A DNA stretch of 64,000 nucleotides, from positions 63,489,425 through 63,553,424 of the forward strand of contig OX352765.1 in the NCBI GenBank assembly GCA_947095585.1, in the 5' to 3' direction. Origin of the DNA: Nephrocerus scutellatus (taxonomy: Eukaryota > Arthropoda > Insecta > Diptera > Pipunculidae). Of this stretch, positions 1 through 10,633 are shown piece by piece. The notes beneath the pieces are model-generated. The model did not search any database and was not told the origin of the DNA. It saw only the letters and a program-made list of their open reading frames with translations. The position numbers and the translations under genes are program-made. Position 1 is the stretch's first letter. Each line of letters opens with the position of its first letter.

Positions 1-545
1 AACAGGAAAAGTTTGGCGGAAATCACCAGCAAGAAGAATAAGATTGCCTCCAATCTGTTGATTGTTTCCTCGAAAATCACGCAGATCCCAGTCAAGCACT
101 TCGAGCGATTTCTTATGGGACATTGTGCATTCGTCTCAAATGCTAATTGTTCATGTTTTAAGGATTATGGCCATGCCGGAGTTTTTGCTGCTGTTGTAAG
201 TTGGTGTTTCTGTGTGGTTCAAATTCAATGCAAGGTTGAGTGCTGAGTGCGCAGTGCGTCCGCCGTGCAATAGCGTTGATGCAATTCCCGATGATGCCAC
301 TGCGAGTGCAATCCAATTCTGAAGAAAAAAGAAAAAAGTCCGCCATTTCCGTTTTTTGCACGTTGCATGACTTTGTCGTAAGCATTTTTTTGTTCAGCAA
401 CCAACCATCTTGTTTAAGTTTCCACATATTGTTGTTACTGGACACTGTTTCTGTCCCGTATCGATTGAAGTTGAATAAGGTCTTCGTTGTTGATAGATAT
501 GCACATGTCCTCTATCAGCAGTAGAGCTTTGTTGAAAATCTCGTG
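1..545 (-). mobile_element. Helitron helicase fragment, composite copy 1 (degenerate)
   Basis: This stretch is the diverged twin of 8905-9455, where a Helitron RepHel helicase can be recognised on the minus strand. Base-level similarity is obvious from the first bases (a shared GTTTGGCGGAAATCACCAGC block) to the shared GCACATGTCCTC block near 500. Here the helicase frame is broken: the P-loop region visible in the other copy is scrambled near 300-350. The window starts inside the element. It is followed by a plus-strand gypsy integrase fragment in the same order as in copy 2, so the two form one duplicated composite. Confidence 0.7.
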
Positions 546-639
546 AAAATCTCGGAAAGAGAATTCCGAATATGAAGTGGTGGATGGAACCTTATATCGG
601 CATGTTTATAATCCGACCTGCGACACCGAAACCGCTCCG

Positions 640-1345
640 ACAGCCTGAAAACTACCACTACGCCATCAGGTCTTGTTTGAATACAACACCGATGTAACAG
701 CAGGCCATATGAGGATGGCGAAGACGACTGCCAGGATAGTTCAGACGTACTACTGTAGCTCTTCAAGATGCAACCACCCCCGCGTTATCAAGGCATTAAA
801 AGAGCGCATCCTCAACTGGATGCCAAAAAGTCTTAATCATCAAAAATTGTACGCAGTATTAGAGCAAACAATTTCAGGAGCTACTAACACATCTCCAGAT
901 CAAGCAGCGTTTTGCACCCCCTTATATACCCCAAGCGAACAAGACAGAACCGTGAACCGTGCCATAATACGTACAAATAGACCATCAAAAGTGGAATGAG
1001 TACCTAGCTAAACTCCTTTTGGCCATAAACACAAGTCGCAACGAAACGACTGAATACTCCGCTGTTTACCTGAACTTCGGCCCTGAACTGCACTTACCGT
1101 CTACTCTTAACATAGCACTAATTTCTGAACCTGATACAAATTTGAACATAAACGTGCTAAATGAATTCCTGAATTTTGTGCGAATCAACCTAGCTAAAGC
1201 ATTCGGTGTGCAGAAAAGCTACTACGATCTCCGCCGCCGACCATGAATCCCTATCGTAGGAGAGATGGTATACTACCGCTAATGACCACTCTCTTCGGCA
1301 GCCCAGCAATTCGCTGCCAAACTAGCACCCAAAGTCAGTACTGCG
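640..1345 (+). pseudogene. Ty3/gypsy integrase remnant, composite copy 1
   Basis: Three short plus-strand frames read like a gypsy-type integrase in order. An HHCC zinc-finger-like end (GHMRMAKTTARIVQTYY, near 700-750) comes first. A degraded catalytic-core tail follows (CTPLYTPSEQ and TVNRAIIR, near 915-965). Last is the core-to-C-terminal stretch LAINTSRNETTEYSAVYLNF (about 1019-1080), typical of insect gypsy elements, then a chromodomain-like VYYR block near 1270. Frameshifts and stops separate the pieces, and the central catalytic aspartates are not visible in this copy. The family assignment rests on motif recognition. Confidence 0.65.
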
Positions 1346-2035
1346 CAGATGTCCAACCAACAACCCCACCTCGCGGAATTCAACGAAGCCACCATAGCAC
1401 CAGGGACCTACCGACATGCCAAGCTACGTCCCGTGCTAGCACCGCCACCGAAGAGAACCATCAAGCACCACGTACGGAACCAGGCGTGGAAGAAGAAGCC
1501 GTCACTACCAAAGCAACCCATCACCAGTAACAAGCTGATAAAGCTGTGCAAAATTGCACCACGGATTGCTGAGACCGCAGAAACCCCCGTGCCCTTTTTG
1601 GTGCCGACCAACACCACCCAAACAACCACCACGCTTCTTACACCGTATGCCAATTAACGACATCACTTTCCCCCCACCTCTGATTACATCTTACGAATTC
1701 TTACAGAAAATATTTGAATTACCCCCGGGACTTTTCGACGCCTTCTACCCGCTACTACCGAAGCTAGAAGACACCAAAATGCCAGCCGATACACCAACTA
1801 ACCCTGACCCCGACGACCGAGGGGACTCAAATTTTAATAGAAAATGTTGTCATCGGGACAATTTTTGTTCGTGTTCGACGGCTCGTGGAAACCAAACAAA
1901 AATAGCCTTGTGGATGGAAGCAACCAGAAATTTTAATAGAATTGATCCGAACAACCAGCTTAGAATAGTTGATCAATCGAAAAGGGTACTAGGAAACGTA
2001 GGGCCCTGGACCTGGAGAAACCGCCTATAAAATTT
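1346..2035 (+). other. Unassigned proline/threonine-rich stretch
   Basis: Several overlapping open frames occur here (for example 1349-1657 and 1554-2030), rich in proline and threonine, with no domain I recognise. The position, directly after a gypsy integrase C-terminus, would suit element leader or downstream sequence. No LTR could be delimited. No host gene is supported. Confidence 0.3.
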
Positions 2036-2215
2036 GAAGAAAATCGGGTAAATTTTGTAAAATATTTGTATGCGAGCCCCTTGACCACAAGACCCGGGGG
2101 GCCTCAGTGCTGTCATCGGAGATACACTATGTGCATAGTTTTAATAAAATCGGCCTTAAGGAATTGGCCAGCCAGCCAGTGTGGGCACGCGAAGTTAATA
2201 TATAGAATTTAGAAA
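2036..2215 (+). repeat. Interspersed repeat X, partial copy
   Basis: This segment matches the internal part and one end of repeat X, seen best at 23897-24805 and 55853-56722. Shared blocks are TTTGAAGAAAATCGGGTAAA, a GGGGGGCCTCA block, a cATGTGcATA-type block, and the end GAAGTTAATATATAGAATTT. It carries a short GCCAGCCAGCCAG run where the 24.7-kb copy has a longer GACC-type tetranucleotide array, so the array length varies between copies. Confidence 0.7.
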
Positions 2216-2234
2216 AACAACCCATAAAAATTAA

Positions 2235-2395
2235 AATTGTTCATGTAAATACCTCAATAACCAAAAGTATACTGAATTCCACTATAAATGCTAAAATATA
2301 AGAACACATGCGAAGCACTGCAATCCAACATGTTTTGTTGTAAAAATCATAAAGCAAGCAGCGCTGCTCACAGCGCACAATTGCACTTAGAACAC
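2235..2395 (+). repeat. Interspersed repeat Y
   Basis: About 150 bp here match, in inverted orientation, 38125-38280. Shared blocks are TTCATGTAAAT, CAATAAC, AGCACTGCAA and a GCAAGCAGCGC..CTCACAG block near the right side. In both places Y lies beside an X fragment and upstream of a LINE F tail. No coding potential is seen. The class is unknown. Confidence 0.6.
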
Positions 2396-2424
2396 AGTCA
2401 TTATAGTATAGCATGATTTGGGCG

Positions 2425-2938
2425 TTAAGGAAAAGTAGGCAAGGGGATGTCTATGAGCTTGTGTTTTGAATGTCTGTGGATCATAGTGATGTGGGAAGAC
2501 ATACCTTGACAAAGCATTCCACATACGTGCTGAACGGCTAAAGAACGAATCCCTAAACTTAACTTGAGGGTAAACTGATGAGCATTTAAAGCGCCACGAG
2601 TATTGCGGTTGAATTCAAGGAGAGGTGGCATGCAGCTGGCTATTTCTCTTGAGTACCGCTGGTAAAAGAAACGATAAAAGAGTGACAAGCAGGAAACGTT
2701 CCTGTGGTGTTCAAGAGAATCTATTGATATCACTATATTTGCGTCACCGATAAGTTTTATCACGCGGTTTTGTATTCTATCTAGCGCACCAGATCAGATA
2801 TGGCAATTTTACTCAAATTTAGAGCGAATAAAAGCCTTGTATATAGAAGCCAGATCAGAGGGAGTGAAATATTTCATGCACCGGGCTAGAAAACCTAATT
2901 TCGCAGCATTTTTGGCGACGGTAAATATGTAGTCTGTA
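2425..2938 (-). pseudogene. Non-LTR retrotransposon (family F) RT C-terminal fragment
   Basis: The minus strand encodes the C-terminal tail of a LINE ORF2. A thumb-type motif is readable across 2938-2765 (YFTPSDLASIYKAFIR, then DRIQNRVIKLIGD), followed by DSLEHHRNVSCLSLFYRFF and NTRGALNAHQFTL. The RT palm with its catalytic aspartates is absent, so this is a 5'-truncated copy. Related tails lie at 38548-38995 and 41445-41834. A SINE abuts its 5' side at about 2939. Confidence 0.75.
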
Positions 2939-3213
2939 AGCGCCGTGGCTCAGTGGAAATGCGCGTGGCTAATGAGCAGGAGGTTCATGGTTCGAATACC
3001 AGTAACACGAAAAGTATTTTTAACGGTTTCCCACCTCTCGCGATTGGGTGACAAACTTCTCAATTCGCCGTTCGGATCCGGCCTTAACTTGTAGGTCCCT
3101 TCCATTTGTGCCAATAAAAAATATACATGCACAACACAAATGGTCGCAAGAAGCTAAGCCTTAGACCACAACGGTCTGTCGCGCCGAATGTTTTTATTAT
3201 TATTATTTTTATA
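2939..3213 (+). mobile_element. tRNA-derived SINE, copy 1
   Basis: The 5' end has a tRNA-like head with an A box (TGGCTCAGTGG, 2945-2955) and a B box (GGTTCGAATAC, from about 2989), the internal RNA polymerase III promoter of tRNA genes. A tRNA-unrelated body follows (GCGATTGGGTGACAAAC, TCGCCGTTCGGATCCGGCC, CGGTCTGTCGCGCCGAAT), and the element ends in a (TTA)n-type tail. Three further copies on the minus strand (47231-47754, 51231-52989, 59146-59430) share the whole body. It is not a functional tRNA gene, because the stems are degenerate and the transcript would run on into the body. Confidence 0.88.
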
Positions 3214-3632
3214 ATACCATCCATTTTTAAATTATAAGTTTTACGTTTTAATTTAATATGGTTACTACAAGCGCAATTATTACTCCGTTCAAAGAAAAAA
3301 AAACGACAAGCAAGCGCACTTTTTTATTCTATAAGTGCTGGGAGAAGGATGATAACAAGAAAGATGGTTCGTCGGACAGTCGCGGGTAGTACTTAACGTG
3401 ACTTTTTTCTATGTTTGTCCTTTTTTTCATAATTTTTGCTGTTCGTTTCACTTTACTTTGCACACGGACTGTACCTTTTATAGTATGAAGCTTATAGCAA
3501 ATAAAACAAATGAGCGCATCTCGCTGATCTATATAATTCGGCAGATACTTACCTCTTTTTTACACCAATGACTAGTTTACGCATTATACGCAAAATTAAC
3601 AAAAAATTAAACAAACTAGTTCGGCTGGTTTT
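3214..3632. other. AT-rich intergenic stretch, no gene seen
   Basis: This is unique-looking, AT-rich sequence between a SINE tail and the poly-A end of LINE A. No open frame above about 50 codons and no match to the other repeats in this window were seen. Confidence 0.6.
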
Positions 3633-6600
3633 TTTTGTTTTTTTTTTTTTTTTTTTATATAGAGACTTATTGCCAAGGGATGACTCCCTGAATGACTTAC
3701 GTCACGGCAATAAGTTGGGCTAAGCCCTTTATTAAATTCAAAATAAAATAAAAATCGAAAGAATGTGATTTACAATATATCACATTCCTCACGTTTGTAG
3801 CCGGTTTCAATTTATTTTCTCAGAATTCTCCCTGATTCATTGGAAAAGCAATACGAAAAACGAACACGAATTTAGAACGACGCGAGTCCAAATACTTTTA
3901 TCAATGAATCATGGTCAGGGAAAACTACAAAAAACCTTGACCAAGAAAATATTACAAATTTTAAAAATAATTTAAAAAATACTGATAAACAATTTTTTTT
4001 TTTTTTTTTTTTTTTTTTATTTTATATATTAAGAAACAATTTATGAATACTTTAACCATCATCCTTCAAGAAGTTGTTAACGGCTAATTTGAACGCCTGC
4101 AGATTATAAGATTCTGGAAACACGTGTTCGACCAATTGATTCCACATCGAAGAGACTCTCGGAAAAAAGGAGGATTTAAAGTGTTGGGTTCTACATGAAA
4201 AAAGTTTTAAGGCAAATCTATGTTGATTGCACCTTAAACGAGTGTTTACGTTACTGAGAAAAGGCCCAGGAACTAGAGAACGGGTTTCTAAAGAACATTT
4301 ACCGTTGTAAAAATGTAAAATAGAAAACAGATCTCGCAATAGAGGTACCATTAATAACAGGAGGAACATAATGTTGAGTTGTCTTCTGAGAAAAAAGGCA
4401 AGACTGGAATTTATTAGGGTTAAATTCTACTCTGTTAGAAATGCCCCAATCAAGAATGATTTGAATATTAGACAGAATAGTCAAATTCATTAATTCACGC
4501 GAACCATTCAAGCGAGAATTGCATTCTTTTTGATTGTCAAACTCAATGGAGGCCGATAGTGTTGTATCATCAGCAAATGAATGGATATCACAGGTTGTAG
4601 AAGACAACAGGTCGTTGATATATATCAAGCAGAGCGTGGGAGACAAGGATGATCCTTGAGGCACGCCAGCATTGATCCCATGTAAATCTGAAGATATACC
4701 ATTTAATACAACTTTTATTTTACGGTTCCATAAATAATTCTCAATCCATGTAATGAGAGAGGAGTGTAAATTCAGCGCACGAATCTTATTAATAAGACAA
4801 TCATGCCATACGCTATCAAAAGCTTTAGCAATATCTAAGGAAACAACGCTTGATTCACCTAGGTTTTCAATGCTTCGCTCCAAACAATGAGTCATGCACG
4901 TCATTAGTTCGCCTGAAGATCGATTTTTACTGCACTGCACCATACTGCACATCGGATAAAAGAACATTCGAATCCAGATAGTTCATTAGTCTGAAATTAA
5001 CGATAGATTCCATTACCTTCGATAGAACCGACAACAAAGCAATAGGTCGGTAGTTCGTAGGTGCCGATTTATCACCTTTTTTCGGGACGGGTTGAATATT
5101 AGCTATTTTCCAAATTGACGGAAAAACACCTGTCTTAATTGAGAGATGAAACAATTTGCTAAGCGGTTTTGCCAAAGTAAGATGACAACTTTTCAATACT
5201 AATGGCGGAATACCGTCGGGGCCAGTCGCTTTATTGGGGTCAAGTTCTTTCAGAATCTTTGAAACAACCCGTTTCCGAAAATATATTTTAGACATACCTG
5301 GGCCTAGATTCGGGAGAATTGGGGGGCTTTGATTAGTTAAAGGAAGAGTAGACGCACCAGCGAAATGAGAAGCTAAGAGATTAGCTTTCTCAATATTAGT
5401 TCTATAATGAATACCATTATAAAATAAAGAAGGAATAGACGAAGTATTTTCTGCAAAGTTTCTTTTAACCAATGCAGCAAACGACCAAAAGCTTCGACTG
5501 TTTGAATCAGAATCCAAAATTTTTCGCATGCTATCTCGAATCTTAAGGTCATATATTATTTTGGACCTTTTCAATATAGCGTTTGATCTGTTTCTAGCTA
5601 TTCGAAACTTTACAAGGTTTTCTTCAGAAGTGCAATTAACGTAGTCCAAATGGGCTGCTTTTTTACACGCGACTGCTGACCTGCAATGTTCGTTAAACCA
5701 TTTATTTTTATGAGTATTTTTCTTTTTAAATGAAGAAGGAATGCAATTTTTCATTCCTAGCAAAATGGTTGACGTGATAAGTTGTGATGCTTTATTGCTG
5801 GAAAAACAGGTTGACCAATCAAATGAGCTATAAAATTGGTTCAGGAGCTCCCAGTTAGCATTTTTATAGTGCCAGAGAAGCCTTTTACTTGTAGTCTCTA
5901 TAAGGGCTGGGGATATTGAAAATTTGGCTACTATCAAAGCATGGTCAGAAAGACCTAATGGAGCAGATACATCAATTGAATATTTATCAGGCATAGTTGT
6001 AAGAAATAAATCTAAAAGGTGAGGTGATTGACCAATAGTATCGGGATACCTAGTTGGCTTATCAACGAGTTGGGTGAAAAGATTAACATTTGAAAATAGT
6101 TCAGCGGTTTCACCTGATCGATCTCTACCATTCGAATAGATCAACCATGAATCATTGTGGACATTAAAATCACCCAAGACTACCAATTCTGATGTTGGTG
6201 ATGATTGGTAAATCTTGTCTATTGTGTCTGATAAGTAATTAAACTCAATATTAGTGTCATCAGGTGACAAATTAGGACTACGATAAAGGGAACAAATAAA
6301 TATCGAATGGTTTGAAATTACAATTTCAATCCATATCGTATTGAACATTGGATTACTGTTTGGAATATTAAAATTAGGTACACTAAAACTGATGTCATCT
6401 CGTATAAATAAAATAACCCCACGATGAGAAACCAAACAGTCGACTCGAGAATACCCCTGACATTGAAAATCATTTGGGGTACCCATATAAGAGGCCTGCG
6501 TTTCACATAAACTTAGAACCGCAGGTTTATTCGCGTCAAGATGTGCTACGATCGAGTTGAAATTACTTTTAATGCCGCGAATATTTGTGAAATGAATTTC

Positions 6601-6850
6601 AAAATAAGAGTTCATTTTACAAATTAAAAATACCGAACCCGTCAAGATGATGAAAATATATGTAAAATAAGATAATAATAAAATAAAAAATCAAAAAATA
6701 TTATAAATAACAATAATAAGAAGAATTTCTACGAACCAATCACAACAGTGAAAAAGTTACCTATTCGTTTGTAGTACCAGGCCTAACAAAAGAAAAAGGC
6801 ACGCACAGCTACTGAGACAGAAAGTCAATAAAAATTCTACTTCTAAAAAC
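3633..6850 (-). mobile_element. Non-LTR retrotransposon A (LINE), nearly full ORF2 with 3' UTR
   Basis: On the minus strand the element reads 5' region, ORF2 (endonuclease then reverse transcriptase), a 3' UTR of roughly 400 bp, and a terminal A run (T tract at about 3633-3657). The 3' UTR also holds an internal run of nearly 30 A (T tract at 3992-4019) that is missing from copy B, so it has expanded here. The 5' end is not sharply defined. A coiled-coil-like frame at 6854-7102 may be its ORF1. Copy B of the same family is at 58960-61283. Confidence 0.85.
4052..6645 (-). pseudogene. LINE A ORF2: apurinic-type endonuclease plus reverse transcriptase, frameshifted
   Basis: The first frame (6645-4927, 572 codons) holds an EEP endonuclease: SLCETQ, SLYRSPN, LGDFNVHND and a terminal SDH triad, about residues 15-240. 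The RT fingers follow (DPNKATGPDGIPP, NYRPIALLSVLSKVMESIV). A frameshift near 4930-4965 moves the frame, after which palm motifs continue: DIAKAFDSVWHD, AGVPQGSSLSPTLCLIYIND, and SFADDTTL as the catalytic box. Relative to copy B, about 300 nt are lost near 4330-4375, removing part of the thumb. The C-terminus (4369-4052) ends in AFKLAVNNFLKDDG. Both breaks make it inactive. Confidence 0.88.
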
Positions 6851-6853
6851 TAC

Positions 6854-7260
6854 TCAAATAAAATAAAAACTTGAATAACAATACTTTTTAACGTAACTGC
6901 TTTTTTGTGTCTGATTCTTTGGTAACGTTACGATATGATGTCTTTGTTTTGATGCTATCAGCAGTATCCACGCTTGATGAACAATATTGGAAAACGCCTG
7001 TAACCGCTGTTCGAGTTCAGCAATTTTTGTCGTTAGGATTTTATTTGACTTCTTTTGTTGATTCAGTGTGATGATCTTGTCGTTTACATTATCCAACAGC
7101 ACCAGACTCTTCGATTATAAATTGGCGATTGTTTCCGCTTTGGTAAATCTACTCCACTTTTGTTGATATTCTTGTTTTTCAAATTACCAATTTGTTCTTT
7201 TTAAGATCTTGCTTTCTTTATCGATCTTGACCAATAAATTTAACACTTTTAGATATGAAA
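6854..7260 (-). pseudogene. Possible ORF1 remnant of LINE A (coiled coil)
   Basis: The minus-strand frame includes a heptad-like run (LNQQKKSNKILTTKIAELEQ, then RLQAF), as expected for the coiled-coil part of a LINE ORF1. It lies just upstream of the ORF2 start in the right orientation. There is no zinc knuckle or RRM to confirm this, and the frame is short (82 codons). It could be unrelated. Confidence 0.35.
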
Positions 7261-7389
7261 AATTAATCTTAAAATATTTTAACACAACAATAAATACTGT
7301 ATGGTATTAAACACAATTTAAAATAATGAAAAACTGATCGATCATCGAATTGCAAAGAAATCAACAGAAGAAAAGTCATCACGCCGAGC

Positions 7390-7700
7390 CGATCTCGTCA
7401 ATTTGATACAGCTACTTTGAACAATAACACTCACGGTTTCTCTCTCCGGCTACGAACAGAATTCGGCTGCAGGTCTCTGTTTGGACGCTGTTTCTGTCCC
7501 GTATCGAACATCGAACATCGAACAAGAAGAACAAGAACGGCATTCCAAGTTGAATAAGGACTTTGTTCTTGATGGATATGCACATGTCCTCAATCGTCCG
7601 GATACTCCTGGTTAGGATCAGTTGCGCGTGATTGCCTGAGAATGTCTTAACTGTATAGACTTCTATATGTAGGAATAAGATATTTTTCCTATGGAAATTC
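7390..7700 (-). pseudogene. Helitron helicase fragment
   Basis: A minus-strand stretch (MCISIKNKVLIQLGMPF, near 7590-7530) matches the same part of the Helitron helicase at 9445-9340 in this window (MCISINNKVRIQLEMP), including the GCACATGTCC and CTGTTTCTGTCCCGTATCGA DNA blocks. A small ATCGAAC triplication at about 7503-7525 disrupts it. It is an isolated fragment with no helicase motifs. Confidence 0.65.
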
Positions 7701-7729
7701 TGGAATATGATCTGGAATTTCGGGAACAA

Positions 7730-7990
7730 AGCAATTTCTCAAGCGATTCGAATGAAATTCGGTATGAAGGACTAAGATGCTATTATAAGACTTGTTCCTA
7801 TGGAAATTCTGGAATATGGTAATTATGGTCTGGAATTTTGGGAACTATGCCGTTTTGAGATTTTGAGATGTCCGTTCATGTATTCATCTCAAAGACAAGA
7901 TGATATTTGTTTTATTTTCTTTTGTCGCGGGCAGACGTTGTCACGTTCAAATCCCGCAGCCGTGTATCGGACACAGCCTACTCTTTTTTC
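7730..7990. other. Unassigned stretch next to the Helitron terminus
   Basis: No gene is recognised. A short local duplication occurs: TTCCTATGGAAATTCTGGAATATG is found at about 7687 and again at about 7796, with diverged sequence between. The stretch ends at the likely Helitron 3' terminus. Confidence 0.4.
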
Positions 7991-7994
7991 TATA

Positions 7995-9590
7995 CTAGCG
8001 ACGGCTTCGCACGGGTAGCACTAATTAACTAAAGCCAGATGACTTTTGGTGGATGGATGGGGGCGCTCATGTGACGAAGTTTTAGAAGATATATAGGTAC
8101 AGTGCCTTGCTAGGCCCAAGAAAAAATACACACATGTATTTTAGGCAATTGAGCAATTACATTTATCTTATTAATTCATCCAATGTTTTTTGTTTTTTAT
8201 TTGGAGTAAAAACATATTAATTCTTCGATGTGCCAACTCTGGACCAAGCTACATACAATTGGCCGTGTGAAAAACATGAATTTCCCAAATTTAAGCTAGC
8301 AATAGTCAGTGATTGGGATTAGGCAAGACGCAAAGGGAACTGGAGCCACTTGAAATGGTAAATCGTTTGAAATCATCGGTATGCGTGGAATCAGTACGTC
8401 TTTGCCTTTGCATTTGCCACCGAGTATTGTTGTCACGATTGAATTTGGTGACAAATTTCTGATGGTCAATCTGGTTACGTTGCAAAGATTTTCTGCGTTA
8501 AATTTGCGAATAAGCATCATCGGTGATCCAACCTTCAATGTTAGTACGTGCGGTGGCATTCTAGGTGGTTCCAATAAATTCAAAAATTCAATCGGATAAT
8601 TGAACGCTTGTTTTTTTGTCCATTGCTGTGTCGATCGATTTGTATTGGATTGTTTCGCCTGGTTGTACCTTGTCGACAACGGCTTGAATATTCAGTTGCA
8701 TTTTCCAGAAGTTTGGCGGGAACGAAATCTTATTCGTGGCGCGATCAATTGGAACTTTGCCATTTCCGATGTCCGAGAAGGCTTGGGCAAACAAGTCTTG
8801 CAGCACACGCATGTTCGATAGCGTGATTTTCTCGACTCCTTTCCAAAGATATGATGATTTCCAGCATGCATTTAGTTCATCTGCGGGCATTGATTGCGGA
8901 ATAACAGGCAAAGTTTGGCGGAAATCACCAGCAACGCCTTCCATCAGTTGGTTGTTTCTTCGAAAATCACGCAGATTCTAGTCAAACGCTTCGAGCGATT
9001 TCTTATGGGACATTGTGCATTCGTCTCAAATGCTAATTGTTCACGTTTTAAGGACTGTGGCCATGCCGGAGTTATTGCTGATGTTGTAAGTTGGTGTTTC
9101 TGTGTGGTTCAAATTCAATGGAAGCTTGAGTGCTGAGTGCGTAGTGCGTCCACCATGCAACAGCGTTGATGCAAATCCGGAAGATGCCACTGCGAGTGCA
9201 ATCCCATTCTGCATTCAATTGCAAATTGATGAGCAATGTTTTGCCTGTTCCGTTTGTTACACGTTGCATTTGATCAGCAACCAACCGTCTTCTTTGAGTT
9301 TCCACATATTGTTGTTGCTGGTTTACATCAAAGTGCTGGTCTCTGTCTTGGACACTGTTTCTGTCCCGTATCGAAACCGGCATTTCAAGTTGAATACGGA
9401 CTTTGTTGTTGATAGATATGCACATGTCCTCCCTCAGCAGTAGAGCTAGGTTGAAAAATCTCGTGAAAATCTCGGAAAGAGAATTCCGAATATGAAGTGG
9501 TGGACGGAACCTTATATCGGTATATTTATAATCCGACCTGCCACACCGAAACCGTTCTGACAGCCTGGAAAGTCTGCGTTCCAAAACCAC
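7995..9590 (-). mobile_element. Helitron, 3' half with PIF1-type helicase pieces
   Basis: Read on the minus strand, this holds from right to left: INNKVRIQLEMP and GTGKTLLINLQL (P-loop, about 9260-9225), a region with GIxxxAxxxxTHYALS character (about 9190-9140), then GVAGDFRQTLPVIP and NMRVLQDLF (8944-8780), and the C-terminal block LKVGSPMMLIRKFNAENLCN with LIPRIPMISNDLP (8560-8350). The order is that of PIF1-like Helitron helicases. The element ends with a GC-rich CCCGTGCGAAGCCGTCG segment followed by CTAG at 7998-7995, matching the Helitron 3' signature (hairpin plus CTRR). The helicase is split by frameshifts and internal loss, so it is dead. Confidence 0.82.
8588..8944 (-). pseudogene. 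Helitron helicase segment (PIF1 family)
   Basis: This 118-codon minus-strand frame reads VAGDFRQTLPVIP (helicase motif around the GDFRQ box), WKGVEKITLSNMRVLQD, and FPPNFWKM. The family role is DNA unwinding during rolling-circle transposition. The frame shifts at its downstream end into the overlapping frame 8679-8296, which carries the C-terminal PIF1 block. The overlap and the missing middle show decay. Confidence 0.8.
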
Positions 9591-9604
9591 TATTTATCAG
9601 GTGT

Positions 9605-9960
9605 TGCTTGAAAACCACGCCGATTAACAGCAGGCCATATGGGGATCGCGAAGACGATTGCTAGGATAGCCCAGACGTACTACTAGTCTGGACTATTTTA
9701 CGACACCGCCCAATTTGTCGGCTAATGCTCCACATACATGGAGTACAAAATACCAGCCACAAAGCCAGCCGGGGAGATGCACCTGACTACCGCCAATTAT
9801 CCTTGGGAAATCGCCAGTTCAGACTACATCGCCCCACATCCGCGATCGACGAAAGGAAACACTGTGATCTTAGTATTCAAGGCATTTTAAGAGCCCATCT
9901 TCAGCCGGTATAGATGCCCAAAAGACTTGATCACCGACAATGGTATGCAGTATCGGAGAT
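9605..9960 (+). pseudogene. Ty3/gypsy integrase remnant, composite copy 2
   Basis: The plus strand reads a zinc-finger end (ITAGHMGIAKTIARIAQTYY, about 9624-9684). It then reads the start of the catalytic core (YKIPATKPAGEM, ASSDYIAPHPRSTKGNTVIL, about 9745-9870), where the aspartate of SDYIAP is the first catalytic position, and finally LITDNGMQY (about 9927-9953) with the second. The rest is cut off. This copy keeps core sequence missing from copy 1 (640-1345). It lies between two Helitron segments. Confidence 0.75.
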
Positions 9961-9984
9961 GAAATGCCGCCAACTTTAAATCGA

Positions 9985-10335
9985 TTCTTTCTCTTGATCG
10001 AGCCATTCGTGAGCGCTTGGCATCAAGTCTTGGCATATGCTGTTGGGGTGTCTCTGCAGCTCTCAATGAAGATGCACTGTCACTTATTTTCTGAAGCCGC
10101 GATTCGCGTTCTCCTTCCGTTTCTGTTGCTCTTGATGTGCATACTCTGTCCAGTTTATGTCGAAGCCATGATTCTCGTTCGCCTTCAGTTTCTGTTGCTC
10201 TCGATGTAGACGCTCTGTCGCGATTTTCCTGAAGAAGAATGTGATTTGCGTTCCTCAGCTTTTTCAGCTACTCTTCTTTCCCTCATATTCTTCTATATGG
10301 TGGCTTTTTACCAATGGCTGCTTGTTTTGTGGCAT
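9985..10335 (-). pseudogene. Helitron RepHel N-terminal arginine/glutamate repeat segment
   Basis: The minus strand contains two near-repeats of the motif SRATETEGERES(W/R)L (about 10235-10090) followed by AAETPQQHMPRLDAKRSRMARSRER. This repeat style is typical of the basic N-terminal part of insect Helitron proteins. Upstream, a start-like frame continues to about 10330. Together with 7995-9590 it frames the inserted gypsy integrase piece. The Rep (HUH) domain itself is absent. Confidence 0.65.
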
Positions 10336-10565
10336 TTTTATAAACAGTAATCGTGAACAATGATGAACGAATGAAAATGCGAATTTACACACGCAAATAA
10401 AAACAAATCCGCCATAGAATTCTCCGATTGACCGAATTGAATATGATTTGTTCGCGCATAAAAAACTTACAATCGAATGAAAAAGCGAATGTACACGGAC
10501 AAATCAAAACAATTAAGCGAACAAATGCATGCTTTTTGCTATAACTTACCTTGAATATCCTTAAA
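10336..10565. other. AT-rich flank of the Helitron
   Basis: No gene is seen. A loosely repeated block (GAACGAATGAAAATGCGAATTTACAC near 10365, AATCGAATGAAAAAGCGAATGTACAC near 10470) forms an imperfect direct repeat about 105 bp apart. Confidence 0.4.
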
Positions 10566-10633
10566 TATTGCTATATTGCTTTCTCAAAGCAACAGCTTTT
10601 GGTTTTACCGCCTTACGGTGAGCACCATAACTA

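Noticed and set aside
1408..1653. Minus-strand 81-codon frame
   Set aside because: There is no domain. It is antisense to a P/T-rich stretch and probably chance.
2939..3010. A functional tRNA gene (A and B boxes present)
   Set aside because: The same head is followed by an identical non-tRNA body and tail in four places. The stems do not pair well, so it is a SINE.
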